A stretch of DNA of 64,000 bases from Streptomyces aquilus (GCF_003955715.1 NZ_CP034463.1:8804001-8868000); one strand, 5' to 3'. Shown: positions 13,571 through 24,982, counted from the stretch's first letter. The notes: a model not told the origin generated them from the sequence alone. Numbers and translations: made by a program.

Positions 13571-16500
13571 TCAGACGTTGCGGCGGTACTGGCCGCCGAC
13601 CTCGAAGAACGCCTCGGTGATCTGCTGAAGCGAGCAGACGCGGGCGGCGTCCATGAGTACGGCGAAGACGTTCTCCCCGCTGACCGCCGCTTCCTTGAGG
13701 GCGGTCAGGGCGGCGTGGGCGCCCTCGTGGTGGCGGGCCTGGAAGTCCCGCACGCGCTCCAGCTGGGACTGCTTCTCCTCCTCGGTGGCGCGGGCGAGTT
13801 CGACGACGGCCGGCTCGGCGGTGTCGGCGTGCGGGCTGCGGAAGGTGTTGACGCCGATGAGGGGCAGAGTGCCGTCGTGCTTGCGCTGCTCGTAGAGCAT
13901 CGACTCGTCCTGGATACGGCCGCGCTGGTAGCCGGTCTCCATGGCGCCGAGCACACCGCCGCGTTCGCTGATCCGCTCGAACTCGGTGAGGACGGCCTCC
14001 TCCACGAGGTCGGTGAGCTCGTCGATGACGAACGAGCCCTGGAGGGGGTTCTCGTTCATCGCCAGGCCCCACTCGCGGTTGATGATGAGCTGGATGGCCA
14101 GGGCGCGGCGCACGGAGTCCTCGGTGGGGGTGGTGACCGCCTCGTCGTAGGCGTTGGTGTGCAGGCTGTTGCAGTTGTCGTAGATCGCGATGAGCGCCTG
14201 GAGCGTGGTGCGGATGTCGTTGAAGTCCATCTCCTGGGCGTGCAGGGACCGGCCCGAGGTCTGGACGTGGTACTTCAGCTTCTGGGAGCGGTCGTTCGCG
14301 CCGTACTTCTCCTTCATCGCCACCGCCCAGATCCGGCGGGCGACCCGGCCGAGCACCGAGTACTCGGGGTCCATGCCGTTGGAGAAGAAGAACGACAGGT
14401 TGGGGGCGAAGTCGTCGATGTGCATGCCCCGGGCGAGGTAGGCCTCGACGTAGGTGAAGCCGTTGGCCAGGGTGAAGGCGAGCTGGCTGATGGGGTTCGC
14501 GCCGGCCTCGGCGATGTGGTAGCCGGAGATGGACACCGAGTAGAAGTTGCGGACCTGGTGGGCGATGAACCACTCCTGGATGTCGGCCATCATCCGCAGG
14601 CTGAACTCGGTGGAGAACAGGCAGGTGTTCTGGCCCTGGTCCTCCTTGAGGATGTCCGCCTGCACCGTGCCGCGCACGGTGGCGAGTGCGTGGGCGCGCA
14701 GTTCGGCCGCCTCCTCGGGCGACGGGTCCCGGCCCTCCGTGGTGCGGAACCTCTCGATCTGCTGGTCGATCGCGGTGTGGAGGAAGAACGCCAGGAGGGT
14801 CGGCGCGGGTCCGTTGATGGTCATGGAGACCGAGGTCGTCGGCGCGACGAGGTCGAAGCCGTCGTAGAGCGCCTTCATGTCCTCCAAGGTGGCCACCGAG
14901 ACACCGGAGGTGCCGACCTTGCCGTAGATGTCGGGGCGTTCGTCGGGGTCGCGGCCGTAGAGGGTGACGGAGTCGAAGGCGGTGGACAGCCGGGTGGCCG
15001 GCTGGCCCTCGGAGAGCATCTTGAAGCGGCGGTTGGTGCGGAACGGGTCACCCTCGCCGGCGAACATCCGTGCCGGGTCCTCGCCGTCGCGTTTGAAGGG
15101 GAAGACCCCGGCCGTGAAGGGGAAACGGCCCGGCAGGTTCTCGGCGCGCCAGAAGCGCACCAGTTCGCCGTGGTCGGTGAAGCGAGGCAGGGCGACGCGG
15201 GGGATCCGGTTGCCGGACAGGGACTCGCGGGTGAGCCGGGTGCGGATCTCCTTGTCGCGGATCGTCACGACCTGCTCGTCGCCGGAGTAGGAGGCGACGA
15301 CAGCGGGCCAGTGGTCGATCTGTTCCCGCACGTCGAGCGGGAGCCGCTTGTGGGCGTCGTCGAGCAGTGCCTGAACGTTCCCGGCGTCGGAGCCCGCCGC
15401 GACGAGCTCGCCCTTGACGGCCTCCAGGCGCTGCACGCGCCGGGCAGCCTCGGCCAGCCGCCCGGTCTCCGCGTGGTACGCGCGGACGGTGTCGGTGATC
15501 TCGGCGAGGTAGCGCACCCGGTCCGCGGGAACCACCTGCCGGATGCCCGAGGAGTGGCGCACGTCGACCGGTGCCAGCGCGCCCTCGACGAGCGGCAGCC
15601 CCTTCTCGGCCAGGGCGGTCCGCAGATGCTGGTAGAGCGCGGTCACGCCGTCGTCGTTGAAGGTCGCCGCCGAGGTGCCGTACACCGGCATGTCCTCGGG
15701 CCGCATGCCGAACGCCTCGCGGTTGCGGACCAGTTGGCGGCCCACGTCGCGCAGCGCGTCCTTGGCGCCGCGCCGCTCGAACTTGTTGATCGCCACGACG
15801 TCGGCGAAGTCGAGCATGTCGATCTTCTCCAGCTGTGAGGCGGCGCCGAACTCCGGCGTCATCACGTACAGCGAGGTGTCGACGAACGGCACGATCGCCG
15901 CGTCACCCTGGCCGATGCCCGGCGTCTCGACGATCACCAGGTCGAACCCGGCGGCCTTCACCACGTCGATCACCTCGGACAGGTGCCCGGGCAGCTCGTG
16001 GCTGCCGCGGGTGGCCAGGCTCCGGAAGAACACCCGGTCCCCGTCCAGGGAGTTCATCCGGATCCGGTCACCCAGCAGGGCGCCACCGCCACGGCGGCGC
16101 GTCGGGTCGACCGCGATCACCGCGATCCGCAGTTTCTCCTGCTGGTCGACGCGGAACCGGCGCACCAGTTCGTCGGTCAGCGAGGACTTGCCCGAGCCGC
16201 CGGTGCCGGTGATTCCGAGCACCGGTACGACCCGGTCCGCGGCGGCGCGCAGCCGCTCCAGGAATCCCGTGGGCAGCTTGCCGAGTTCGGCGCCGGTGAT
16301 GGCGCGGGCGATCGCGAACCGGTCACCGGCGAGCACGGCGGCCGGATCGGCCGGCCCGCCGTCCCAGAGGTCGAAGTCGCAGTCCCGCACCACCGAGTTG
16401 ACCATCCCGGCGAGGCCCAACCGCTGCCCGTCCTCCGGGGAGAAGATGGTCACCCCGCTCCCGCGCAGCCGGGCGATCTCGTCGGGCACGATGACGCCGC

Positions 16501-16798
16501 CTCCGCCGCCCACCACCCGGATGTGCCCCGCTCCCCGTGAGCGCAGCGACTCGACCAGGTACTCGAAGTACTCGACGTGCCCGCCCTGGTAGGAGGAGAC
16601 CGCCACGCCGTGCGCGTCCTCCTCCAGCGCCGCGTCGACGATCTCCCGCACCGACCGGTTGTGTCCGAGGTGGATCACCTCGGCGCCCTGGGACTGGAAG
16701 ATGCGCCGCATGATGTTGATCGAGGCGTCGTGCCCGTCGAACAGCGCCGAAGCGGTGACCAGGCGGACGGGGTGCACGGGTCGATGCAGAGCGCTCAT
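13571..16798 (-). CDS. icmF: Fused isobutyryl-CoA mutase IcmF
   Basis: A 1075-aa adenosylcobalamin-dependent enzyme that interconverts isobutyryl-CoA and n-butyryl-CoA, linking valine and fatty acid metabolism. Order matches IcmF: B12-binding domain (about 10-140) with DGHDAS at 21-26, which supplies the cobalt-coordinating His, then a MeaB-like GTPase chaperone with P-loop GTGGSGKSS (about 198-206) and the switch FVIVETPGIGQ-like segment, then the acyl-CoA mutase barrel (about 540-1075) with SVSISGYHIAEAGA and NLSFFFSNGMDPEY. The full length and fusion order distinguish it from separate methylmalonyl-CoA mutase subunits. ATG 16798 has GGGAAGG upstream. An 18-bp perfect palindrome lies 44 bases upstream. 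Confidence 0.95.
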   Translation of the reverse strand: MSALHRPVHPVRLVTASALFDGHDASINIMRRIFQSQGAEVIHLGHNRSVREIVDAALEEDAHGVAVSSYQGGHVEYFEYLVESLRSRGAGHIRVVGGGGGVIVPDEIARLRGSGVTIFSPEDGQRLGLAGMVNSVVRDCDFDLWDGGPADPAAVLAGDRFAIARAITGAELGKLPTGFLERLRAAADRVVPVLGITGTGGSGKSSLTDELVRRFRVDQQEKLRIAVIAVDPTRRRGGGALLGDRIRMNSLDGDRVFFRSLATRGSHELPGHLSEVIDVVKAAGFDLVIVETPGIGQGDAAIVPFVDTSLYVMTPEFGAASQLEKIDMLDFADVVAINKFERRGAKDALRDVGRQLVRNREAFGMRPEDMPVYGTSAATFNDDGVTALYQHLRTALAEKGLPLVEGALAPVDVRHSSGIRQVVPADRVRYLAEITDTVRAYHAETGRLAEAARRVQRLEAVKGELVAAGSDAGNVQALLDDAHKRLPLDVREQIDHWPAVVASYSGDEQVVTIRDKEIRTRLTRESLSGNRIPRVALPRFTDHGELVRFWRAENLPGRFPFTAGVFPFKRDGEDPARMFAGEGDPFRTNRRFKMLSEGQPATRLSTAFDSVTLYGRDPDERPDIYGKVGTSGVSVATLEDMKALYDGFDLVAPTTSVSMTINGPAPTLLAFFLHTAIDQQIERFRTTEGRDPSPEEAAELRAHALATVRGTVQADILKEDQGQNTCLFSTEFSLRMMADIQEWFIAHQVRNFYSVSISGYHIAEAGANPISQLAFTLANGFTYVEAYLARGMHIDDFAPNLSFFFSNGMDPEYSVLGRVARRIWAVAMKEKYGANDRSQKLKYHVQTSGRSLHAQEMDFNDIRTTLQALIAIYDNCNSLHTNAYDEAVTTPTEDSVRRALAIQLIINREWGLAMNENPLQGSFVIDELTDLVEEAVLTEFERISERGGVLGAMETGYQRGRIQDESMLYEQRKHDGTLPLIGVNTFRSPHADTAEPAVVELARATEEEKQSQLERVRDFQARHHEGAHAALTALKEAAVSGENVFAVLMDAARVCSLQQITEAFFEVGGQYRRNV

Positions 16799-16841
16799 GG
16801 GGGCCTTCCCGGGCGGGGCGGAGAGGAGCGGGACGAAAGAA

Positions 16842-16859
16842 TACTAGGACGTCCTAGTA
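16842..16859. promoter_or_regulatory. 18-bp perfect palindrome upstream of icmF
   Basis: TACTAGGACGTCCTAGTA is a perfect palindrome 44 bases before the icmF start. On the minus strand it contains TAGTAT, which could be the -10 box, so a bound protein would block transcription. The form suits a TetR-type dimer. No TetR gene is adjacent, so the regulator must be encoded elsewhere. Confidence 0.7.
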
Positions 16860-17021
16860 AATCACTGGAAGTGGCGGCCGTCACAGCAGGTGCCGTCAGG
16901 AGTCGGTGTGAGCCCCGGAACACCTGGGGACGGCTGACCGGGCACGCGAATGGCTGTACGCTCCGGAGAACGCCCTTGACCTGCAAAAAGCGGGCAGGGA
17001 GCCGTCTTTCGGGAGTCCAAC

Positions 17022-17441
17022 ATGCTGCGCACCATGTTCAAGTCCAAGATCCACCGCGCCACCGTCACCCAGGCCGACCTGCACTACGTGGGATCGGTGA
17101 CCATCGACGCGGACCTGCTCGACGCCGCCGACCTGCTGCCCGGTGAACTCGTCCACATCGTCGACATCACCAACGGCGCCCGGCTGGAGACGTACGTCAT
17201 CGAGGGTGAGCGCGGCTCCGGGGTGATCGGTATCAACGGGGCCGCCGCCCATCTCGTCCACCCCGGTGATCTGGTGATCATCATCAGTTACGCTCAGGTG
17301 ACCGACGCCGAGGCGCGGGCACTGGAACCCCGGGTCGTGCACGTGGACCACGACAACCGCATCGTGGCCCTGGGCGCGGACCCCTCGGAGCCGGTGCCGG
17401 GCTCGGACCAGGAGCGCAGCCCGCAGGCCGTACCGGCCTGA
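17022..17441 (+). CDS. panD: Aspartate 1-decarboxylase precursor
   Basis: A 139-aa pyruvoyl enzyme that makes beta-alanine for pantothenate and CoA. The self-cleavage site is G24-S25 in [13 protein letters not shown]; Ser25 becomes the pyruvoyl group. Other conserved blocks are [12 protein letters not shown] at the N-terminus, [10 protein letters not shown] and [24 protein letters not shown] 17022 has a TCGGGAG just upstream. The C-terminal 20 residues are a nonconserved extension. It stands next to an acetyltransferase-like gene 31 bases downstream. In many bacteria a GNAT protein (PanZ/PanM) triggers PanD maturation, but actinobacterial PanD usually matures by itself. Confidence 0.96.
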   Translation: MLRTMFKSKIHRATVTQADLHYVGSVTIDADLLDAADLLPGELVHIVDITNGARLETYVIEGERGSGVIGINGAAAHLVHPGDLVIIISYAQVTDAEARALEPRVVHVDHDNRIVALGADPSEPVPGSDQERSPQAVPA

Positions 17442-17472
17442 GCCAGAGACGGCCGACACCAGGAGCGTGCCC

Positions 17473-17820
17473 ATGAGCGACGACATCGAGATCCGCGACG
17501 ACCGGCCGGCCGGCCGCCTGGAGGCGGTGGGCGGCGGCGAAGTGGTGGGCCACATCCAGTACTTCGTCCTCGAGGCACCGGAGCGCGCCCTGGTCCCCGT
17601 CCACACGATCGTGGAACCGGCCCACGAGGGGAAGGGCATCGCGGGCTCCCTGGCCCGCGAGCTCTACACCATCGCCGCGCGCGAGGGCGTGGTCGTGGCA
17701 CCCCTGTGCCCGTACGTCGTCAAGTGGGCCGAGCGCCACCCCGACGAGGCCCCGGCCGCCGCCCCCGAGCTGCTGCGTGCGGCGAAGGAGTGGCTGAGGG
17801 CCCACCCGGACGGCTTCTGA
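17473..17820 (+). CDS. Small GNAT-type N-acetyltransferase (YidJ/YjdJ-like)
   Basis: A 115-aa single-domain protein with the short GNAT fold: HIQYFVLEAPERALVPVHTIVEPAHEGKGIAGSLARELYTIA, containing the acetyl-CoA loop (EGKGIAGSL, Q/RxxGxG/A-like), then VVVAPLCPYVVKWAERHP. This matches the COG2388 type, often annotated as acetyltransferase without known substrate. ATG 17473 is preferred to GTG 17467 because AGGAG lies eight bases before it. Being 31 bases after panD, it is probably co-transcribed. Confidence 0.85.
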   Translation: MSDDIEIRDDRPAGRLEAVGGGEVVGHIQYFVLEAPERALVPVHTIVEPAHEGKGIAGSLARELYTIAAREGVVVAPLCPYVVKWAERHPDEAPAAAPELLRAAKEWLRAHPDGF

Positions 17821-17907
17821 TCCCGCCGTACGGGTGACTGGCCCGCCGCGGACCGGGTAGGCGGGGGAGAAGTCCAGAGCCGACGTCCCACCTGGCTGGA
17901 GGACACG

Positions 17908-18174
17908 ATGACGAATCCCCCGACCCCCTACCCGGACCCGGTCCACCCGGACCCGACCCCGGGTCCGCCGCCTACCCCGGGCCCGACTCCGGAACCCCCG
18001 CAGCCCCCGAACCCGACCCCACCACCGGGCCCGGGACCGACGCCGGAGCCGCCGCAGCCCCCGACGCCTCCACCCGGCCCGGGGCCGCAGCCGACCCCGG
18101 ACCCGTCACCGTCCCCGATCCCGCCGGGCCCGGAACCGGTCCCGAACCCGGAACCGGGCCCGCCGTTGAGCTGA
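17908..18174 (+). CDS. Proline-rich 88-aa low-complexity protein
   Basis: Nearly the whole protein is Pro, Gly, Thr and Glu in imperfect PTPGPPP, PTPEPPQPP and PGPGP repeats, ending in PEPGPPLS. Such a sequence would form an extended polyproline helix. There is no signal peptide or hydrophobic segment. A good ribosome site (GGAGG, six bases ahead of the ATG) and a clean stop argue for real translation, though the repetitive DNA could also open a frame by chance. Function unknown. Confidence 0.6.
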   Translation: MTNPPTPYPDPVHPDPTPGPPPTPGPTPEPPQPPNPTPPPGPGPTPEPPQPPTPPPGPGPQPTPDPSPSPIPPGPEPVPNPEPGPPLS

Positions 18175-18206
18175 GGGACGGCACGTGACAGCGGAGGGCG
18201 GCTGAA

Positions 18207-18245
18207 CGCCCCGAGGGGCGCGGGGAACTGCGCGATCAACCCCCG
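18207..18245. repeat. Short dispersed Streptomyces-type intergenic repeat
   Basis: The 39-bp stretch beginning CGCCCCGAGGGGCG and continuing CGGGGAACTGCGCGATCAA matches a short element I know as frequent between Streptomyces genes. CGCCCC and GGGGCG form a compact hairpin around GA. It lies in the 111-bp gap between two convergent genes and may serve as a terminator. Confidence 0.6.
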
Positions 18246-18285
18246 CTCAGCCGCTCCCGCCGTACCACCGAAACCGCCCTGCCCC

Positions 18286-19725
18286 TCAGGCGCCGACCTC
18301 CGACCGGTCGCCACCCCACAGCGTGTGGAACGACCCGTCCCGGTCCGTCCTCCGATACGTGTGCGCTCCGAAGAAGTCCCGCTGCCCCTGCGTGAGCGCC
18401 GCGGGCAACCGCTCCGCGCGCAGCGCGTCGTAGTACGCGAGCGCCGCCGAGAAGCCCGGCGTAGGCACTCCCTGGCGCGTCGCCGCCACGATCACCTCGC
18501 GCCAGTCGTCCTGCGCGTCGGCGATCTCCCGGGCGAACGTCTCGTCGGACAGCAGGCTCGGCAGATCGGCCCGGGCGTCGTACGCGGCGCGGATGCGGTC
18601 CAGGAACGCGGCCCGGATGATGCACCCGCCGCGCCAGATGGCGGAGACGGCACCGAGGTCGATGTCCCAGTCGTACTCCTCGCGCGCGGCCGCGATCTCG
18701 TGGAAGCCCTGGGTGTACGACACGATCTTCGAGGCGTACAGCGCCTGCTCGACCCGGTCGGCGAACGCGCCCGCCTCCGCCTCGCTCAGCGGCGTGGCCG
18801 AGGGCCCGGCGAGGCCGCGGGACGCCTCGCGCAGCGCCGCGTGGCCGGAGAGCGACCGGGCGAAGACGGCCTCGGCGATGCCGGACACCGGGACACCGAG
18901 GTCGAGGGCGATCTGCACGGTCCAGCGGCCGGTGCCCTTCTGCTCGGCCTGGTCCACCACCACGTCCACGAACGGCTTGCCGGTGGCCGCGTCCACGTGG
19001 GACAGCACCTCGGCGGTGATCTCGATCAGGTAGGAGTCGAGGCGGCCGGTGTTCCAGGTCCGGAAGATCTCCGCGATCTGGGCGGGCGAGTAGCCGGCGA
19101 CATCGCGCAGCAGCTGGTACGCCTCACCGATGAGCTGCATGTCGGCATACTCGATGCCGTTGTGCACCATCTTCACGAAGTGCCCGGCGCCGTCGGCACC
19201 GACGTGCGTCACACAGGGCGCCCCGTCCTTCGCCTTCGCCGAGATCTTCTCCAGCATCGGGCCGAGCGAGTCGTACGACTCCTTCGAGCCACCGGGCATG
19301 ATGCTGGGCCCGTTGAGCGCGCCCTCCTCGCCGCCGGAGATGCCGGTGCCGACGAAGTGGATGCCCTTCTCGCGGAGTTCGCGCTCGCGGCGCCGGGTGT
19401 CGGCGAAGTGCGCGTTGCCACCGTCGATGATCATGTCGCCGGGCTCCAGGAGCGGGGCGAACTCCTGGATCACCGCGTCGGTCGGGTCACCGGCCTTGAC
19501 CATGATGACCAGCCGGCGCGGCCGCTCCAGGGCGGCGACGAACTCCTTGGCGGTCTCGGCGGCGATGAAGTCGCCCTCGCTCCCGTGCTCCTCGACGAGG
19601 GCGTGCGTACGGGAGGCCGTCCGGTTGTGCACCGCGACCGTATAGCCGTTGCGGGCGAAGTTGCGGGCGAGGTTACTGCCCATGACCGCGAGGCCCGTGA
19701 CGCCGATCTGCGCTGTAGTGCTCAT
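18286..19725 (-). CDS. gnd: 6-phosphogluconate dehydrogenase, decarboxylating
   Basis: A 479-aa NADP-dependent enzyme of the oxidative pentose phosphate pathway making ribulose 5-phosphate, CO2 and NADPH. The Rossmann motif GLAVMGSNLARNFARNGYTVAVHNRT is at the N-terminus, the substrate loop GISGGEEGALNGPSIMPGG is central, and catalytic Lys is in HFVKMVHNGIEYADMQ. Length is that of the classical long form. I use ATG 19725, with GGGAG eight bases ahead, instead of TTG 19740. A 112-bp gap separates it from the TIR/ATPase module. Confidence 0.96.
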   Translation of the reverse strand: MSTTAQIGVTGLAVMGSNLARNFARNGYTVAVHNRTASRTHALVEEHGSEGDFIAAETAKEFVAALERPRRLVIMVKAGDPTDAVIQEFAPLLEPGDMIIDGGNAHFADTRRRERELREKGIHFVGTGISGGEEGALNGPSIMPGGSKESYDSLGPMLEKISAKAKDGAPCVTHVGADGAGHFVKMVHNGIEYADMQLIGEAYQLLRDVAGYSPAQIAEIFRTWNTGRLDSYLIEITAEVLSHVDAATGKPFVDVVVDQAEQKGTGRWTVQIALDLGVPVSGIAEAVFARSLSGHAALREASRGLAGPSATPLSEAEAGAFADRVEQALYASKIVSYTQGFHEIAAAREEYDWDIDLGAVSAIWRGGCIIRAAFLDRIRAAYDARADLPSLLSDETFAREIADAQDDWREVIVAATRQGVPTPGFSAALAYYDALRAERLPAALTQGQRDFFGAHTYRRTDRDGSFHTLWGGDRSEVGA

Positions 19726-19837
19726 ACCGTCTGCTCCCAAAGATCCGGTGGATCGCGTAGGTCGTTATCGGTGCTGCCGCTCGTGCTGGTTAGCAGCCTA
19801 CGCAGATACGGCTCGGGAGCCCTGTCGTGTTCACCAC

Positions 19838-21672
19838 CTAGAACAGGGTGTCCGGGAGGACGACGGAGCCGCTGGACGGGACGGGTTCGTCGTCGCGCAG
19901 GTGGAGGATCTTCCGGGTGAGCGACTGGACCTGGCCCAGGTACTCGCGCGGTGTCTCGACGTGGCGGAAGTCGACGTAGACCAGCTCGGCCATGTGCGAC
20001 GGGGGGACGACATCGCCCACGAGGACGGGGATCACCCGCTGCCGTCCCTCCTTCTGCATGGCCAGGTCGTACTCGCGGCGAGCGTGCTCCGACTGGATCC
20101 AAGCCGGACTCACCACTGCCACCACCGTGTCGGCGCTGTTGAGACCGGCATCCAGCCGCGACGGCCAATGGTCTCCCGGCTGCAGCTCCCACACGTCCAC
20201 GAAGACGGTGAGTCCGACTCGCTTGAAGTTCTCCGCGAGTGCCAGGGCCCAGTTCGAATCGGCGGAGGCGTACGACAGGTAGACGTCGTAGCCGCCGCCT
20301 CGGGAGGAGTGCGGCCGCAGACTGTGGGAGTCCTGCCGGATGCGCGCGGCGATGGCGCGGGCGGCCTGCGACAGGCTGCCGTCCTCCAGGTTGAACACCT
20401 GCAAGGAGGCGGCGAGGCGCGGCAGTTGTGCGATGGCCGCGGACGAGGTGACCACCGGCAGGGTGAGCCGTTCGGTCGCCGCGTTGACGGAGCGGCGCAG
20501 GAAGAGGCTGGTGTCACGGTTCTGGACCGGGTCCTCGCCCGTCTCGTCCACGATCATGACGAGGTGACGACATCGGTCGATGAAGTCGGCGCGGCTTTCC
20601 AGGTTGTCCGCAGCGGTCCGGCTCGTCACGCCGTTCTCCCGCAACAGGTCACCGAACGCCCGCGCCAGCGCTGACTGCGCGCGGGTGTGGCTGATGAACA
20701 CGTCCGCTTCGAAGTCCCGATGCGCGGCCTGCTCAGCGCCCTCCACATAGGAGTCGCGGTTCTCGATCAGCAGGCCCGCGTCCTCCAGCCGGCGTGCCAG
20801 CAGCGCGGCGAGGCTTGCGATGCTGTAGGTGACCTGCTCGGCGTTGCGGGGGCTCTCGCTGAGTGCGGGCAGCAGCTCACCGAAGGACCAGACGGGGAAG
20901 TAGGGGATCGTCACCCGCTGGAGCAACTCTCCGGGAGAGCTGCCGCGCGGCGCCCAGTCCCGCAGCCGTGGCTCCATCCGGTCGGCCAGCCTGCGCCGCC
21001 ACTTCTCCCCTTCCTTGTACTCGGGCTGCGCGTCGAACCGGCTCAGCAGCGGCACGGTCAGCAGCCGGGGCCGGTCGTACGGCAGCCCGTCCCGCGCCTT
21101 CATGGCTCGGTCGACGATCTGCAGCACCCCGTCCACGTTCTGGTCGTTCGCGGTGTAGGCGAAGACCAGGACGTCGGGGACCTGCGCGGTGCAGATGCCG
21201 CCGGAGTCGGTGATGCCGGTGCGGCTGTCGACCAGGACGAGGTCGTACTGCCTCATCCACTCCTCCCGCCACGTCTCCAGCGTCGCGCCGAAGTCGTGCT
21301 TCTCGTACAGCGCCTCCCAGTCGACCTGTTGCAGCCGCGAGATGTACGAGTCGTCGTCCTTGCGGCCGGCGGTGATCAGATCCAGGCGGGCGCCCTCCGG
21401 GAACCGCACCGGGGTGCGGTGCCGCAAGGCGGTCGCGCGGGCCGTGTCCGGCGCCGTACGGGCCTCTTCGATCATCTCCAGCAGGCCCGCCCGGGGCGGC
21501 TCGGTCAGATGCCTGTCGAAGTAGTACGACAGCCCGGGTGCCTCCAGGTCCCAGTCCACACACAGCACGCGATAGCCCCAACGCGCCAGCACCACCGCCG
21601 TGTTGGCGAGCGCGAAGCTGCGGCCCACCCCACCCTTGTAGGAGTAGAACGTCACGATCTGTCCGGCGTTCA

Positions 21673-21676
<4 letters not shown>
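19838..21676 (-). CDS. KGGVGR-type SIMIBI ATPase fused to two TIR domains
   Basis: A 612-aa protein. Residues 5-300 are a MinD/ParA-like ATPase with a deviant P-loop: KGGVGRS at 14-20, where the usual final Lys is Arg19 while the signature Lys14 is kept. VDWDLEAPG (40-48) is the A' motif and YDLVLVDSRTG (144-154) the Walker B. Residues 321-430 form a TIR-like domain (ADVFISHTRAQ) that lacks a Glu at the expected catalytic place. Residues 462-590 form a canonical TIR domain (YDVYLSYASAD, FVDVWELQPGDHW, SEHARREYDLAM) with putative catalytic E535. The ATG at 21676 overlaps the stop of the upstream TIR gene (ATGA). No transmembrane segment. Related multi-domain TIR-NTPases occur in actinobacterial conflict and FxSxx-type loci; the role here is inferred. 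Confidence 0.88.
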
Positions 21677-23568
<1,892 letters not shown>

Positions 23569-23573
23569 GCCCC

Positions 23574-24773
23574 TCAGGATTTGACCCTCGTACGGTGTCG
23601 GTCGAGGACTGGCATCGGGATGTAGGAGGCGCCGTAGAGCGGCCCGACGTAGAAGATCGGGCGCTCCTCGGTGTCCGGGGCGGCGGTGTCGTCCGGCTGC
23701 GGTGCCGGGACGAGGACGTCCTCCAGGGCCGCCTCGGCCCTCGCGACGAGGTCGTCCTCCCGTACCGCCGTGTCGGCCGCCGCCACCAGGACCTCTTCGC
23801 GGGCCTGCCCAGGCAGGGCCGCGAGCAGTTCCGCTGCCGAGGCGGGCACCTGCACCCGCAGCTCGTCCGCCCGCGGGTCCGCGGCCGGCTCCGGGTCCCC
23901 GGACTGGGCCGGCAGCCGCACCGGCTCCTGCGGTACGGACTCGGTGCGGGCGATCCGCTCCGAGGTGAGGAGGATCAGGCCGCCCGCCGCCACCACACCG
24001 CAGCTCAGGGCGAGCGCGGTGCCGGTGGTGCCGTGACGGAAGGTCTCGCCGAACATCGTGATGCCGACGACGGCCGCGACCACCGGGTTCACGACGGTCA
24101 GCGTGGCCAGCGGGGCCGCGAGCCCGGCGCCCCGGTAGGAGGCCTGGGAGAGCAGCATGCCGGCCGTGGCCAGGACGCCGATCACGGCGAGGGAGGGCAC
24201 GTCGGCCGCCGAGACGCCGCCGGTCCAGTCGACCGCGACGGTCTTGGTGAACACCGAGGACATGCCGAACGCGATACCGGACGCGGTGGCGAGCAGGATG
24301 CTGCGCACCGCCGGGTGCCGGTGGGCCGCCCGGCCCGCGATCATCAGGGCGACGACCGCGATGCCGGTGACCGTCGCGACGGCCACCCGCTGGGCGGTGT
24401 CCAGGGACTGCGCGTCGGACGCGCCGACCAGGGACAGCAGACCGGCGAGACCGACCGTCGCCATGATCGCGCCGCGCCACGCGGTCGCCCCGGCCTTGCG
24501 GCCGACGAACAGCGCGGCCATGGGCAGGGCGAAGACGATGGTCAGGGCGCCGAGCGGCTGGACCAGGCTGAGGGGGCCGAACGCCAGCGCCACGACGTGC
24601 AGCAGCCCGCCGAGGCCGTTCAGCGCGACCGCCGCCCACCAGCTGGGCCGGCGCAGCGGCGCGAACTGCTGCTCGGGGGAGGACACCGCGACCTGCTCCT
24701 GGACGATCGCCCCGCCCGCGTAGGCGACGGCAGAGACGAGCGACAGGACGACGGACAACGCGAGGGCGCTCAT
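23574..24773 (-). CDS. EamA/DMT-family transporter-like membrane protein
   Basis: A 399-aa protein with about nine or ten hydrophobic segments over the first 290 residues (ALALSVVLSLVSAVAYAGGAIVQE, PLSLVQPLGALTIVFALPMAALFVG, GLAAPLATLTVVNPVVAAVVGITMFGE), the two-fold DMT pattern. The last 110 residues are hydrophilic and acidic with a conserved-looking end (ERPIFYVGPLYGASYIPMP), probably cytoplasmic. ATG 24773 has GAGGAG six bases ahead; the reading frame goes further 5' without membrane character. Substrate unknown. It ends head-to-head with the peptidase gene. Confidence 0.86.
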   Translation of the reverse strand: MSALALSVVLSLVSAVAYAGGAIVQEQVAVSSPEQQFAPLRRPSWWAAVALNGLGGLLHVVALAFGPLSLVQPLGALTIVFALPMAALFVGRKAGATAWRGAIMATVGLAGLLSLVGASDAQSLDTAQRVAVATVTGIAVVALMIAGRAAHRHPAVRSILLATASGIAFGMSSVFTKTVAVDWTGGVSAADVPSLAVIGVLATAGMLLSQASYRGAGLAAPLATLTVVNPVVAAVVGITMFGETFRHGTTGTALALSCGVVAAGGLILLTSERIARTESVPQEPVRLPAQSGDPEPAADPRADELRVQVPASAAELLAALPGQAREEVLVAAADTAVREDDLVARAEAALEDVLVPAPQPDDTAAPDTEERPIFYVGPLYGASYIPMPVLDRHRTRVKS

Positions 24774-24982
24774 CAGCAGCTCCTCTGCGTGAAGCGGGGC
24801 TGGTGACCCCGGCGCGGCGAACGGTCGGCTTCCATGTGCAACACGATGCCGTGGAATGCCATTCCCGTCGTCGTACCTGAGCACGCAATGGGTCCTACTG
24901 CCGATGGAGTACTACGGAGGGTCAGTCCTCCCCAGGGTGGGTGACACTGCCCCGCGCCCCCTGATGCCGCCCCCTAGGGGCC

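Noticed and set aside
13169..15838. 889-codon plus-strand frame opposite icmF
   Set aside because: Starts inside the regulator gene, no ribosome site, and the minus strand encodes IcmF with all motifs.
17908..18174. CRISPR-like repeat array
   Set aside because: The periodicity comes from proline codons; there are no identical repeats with unique spacers.
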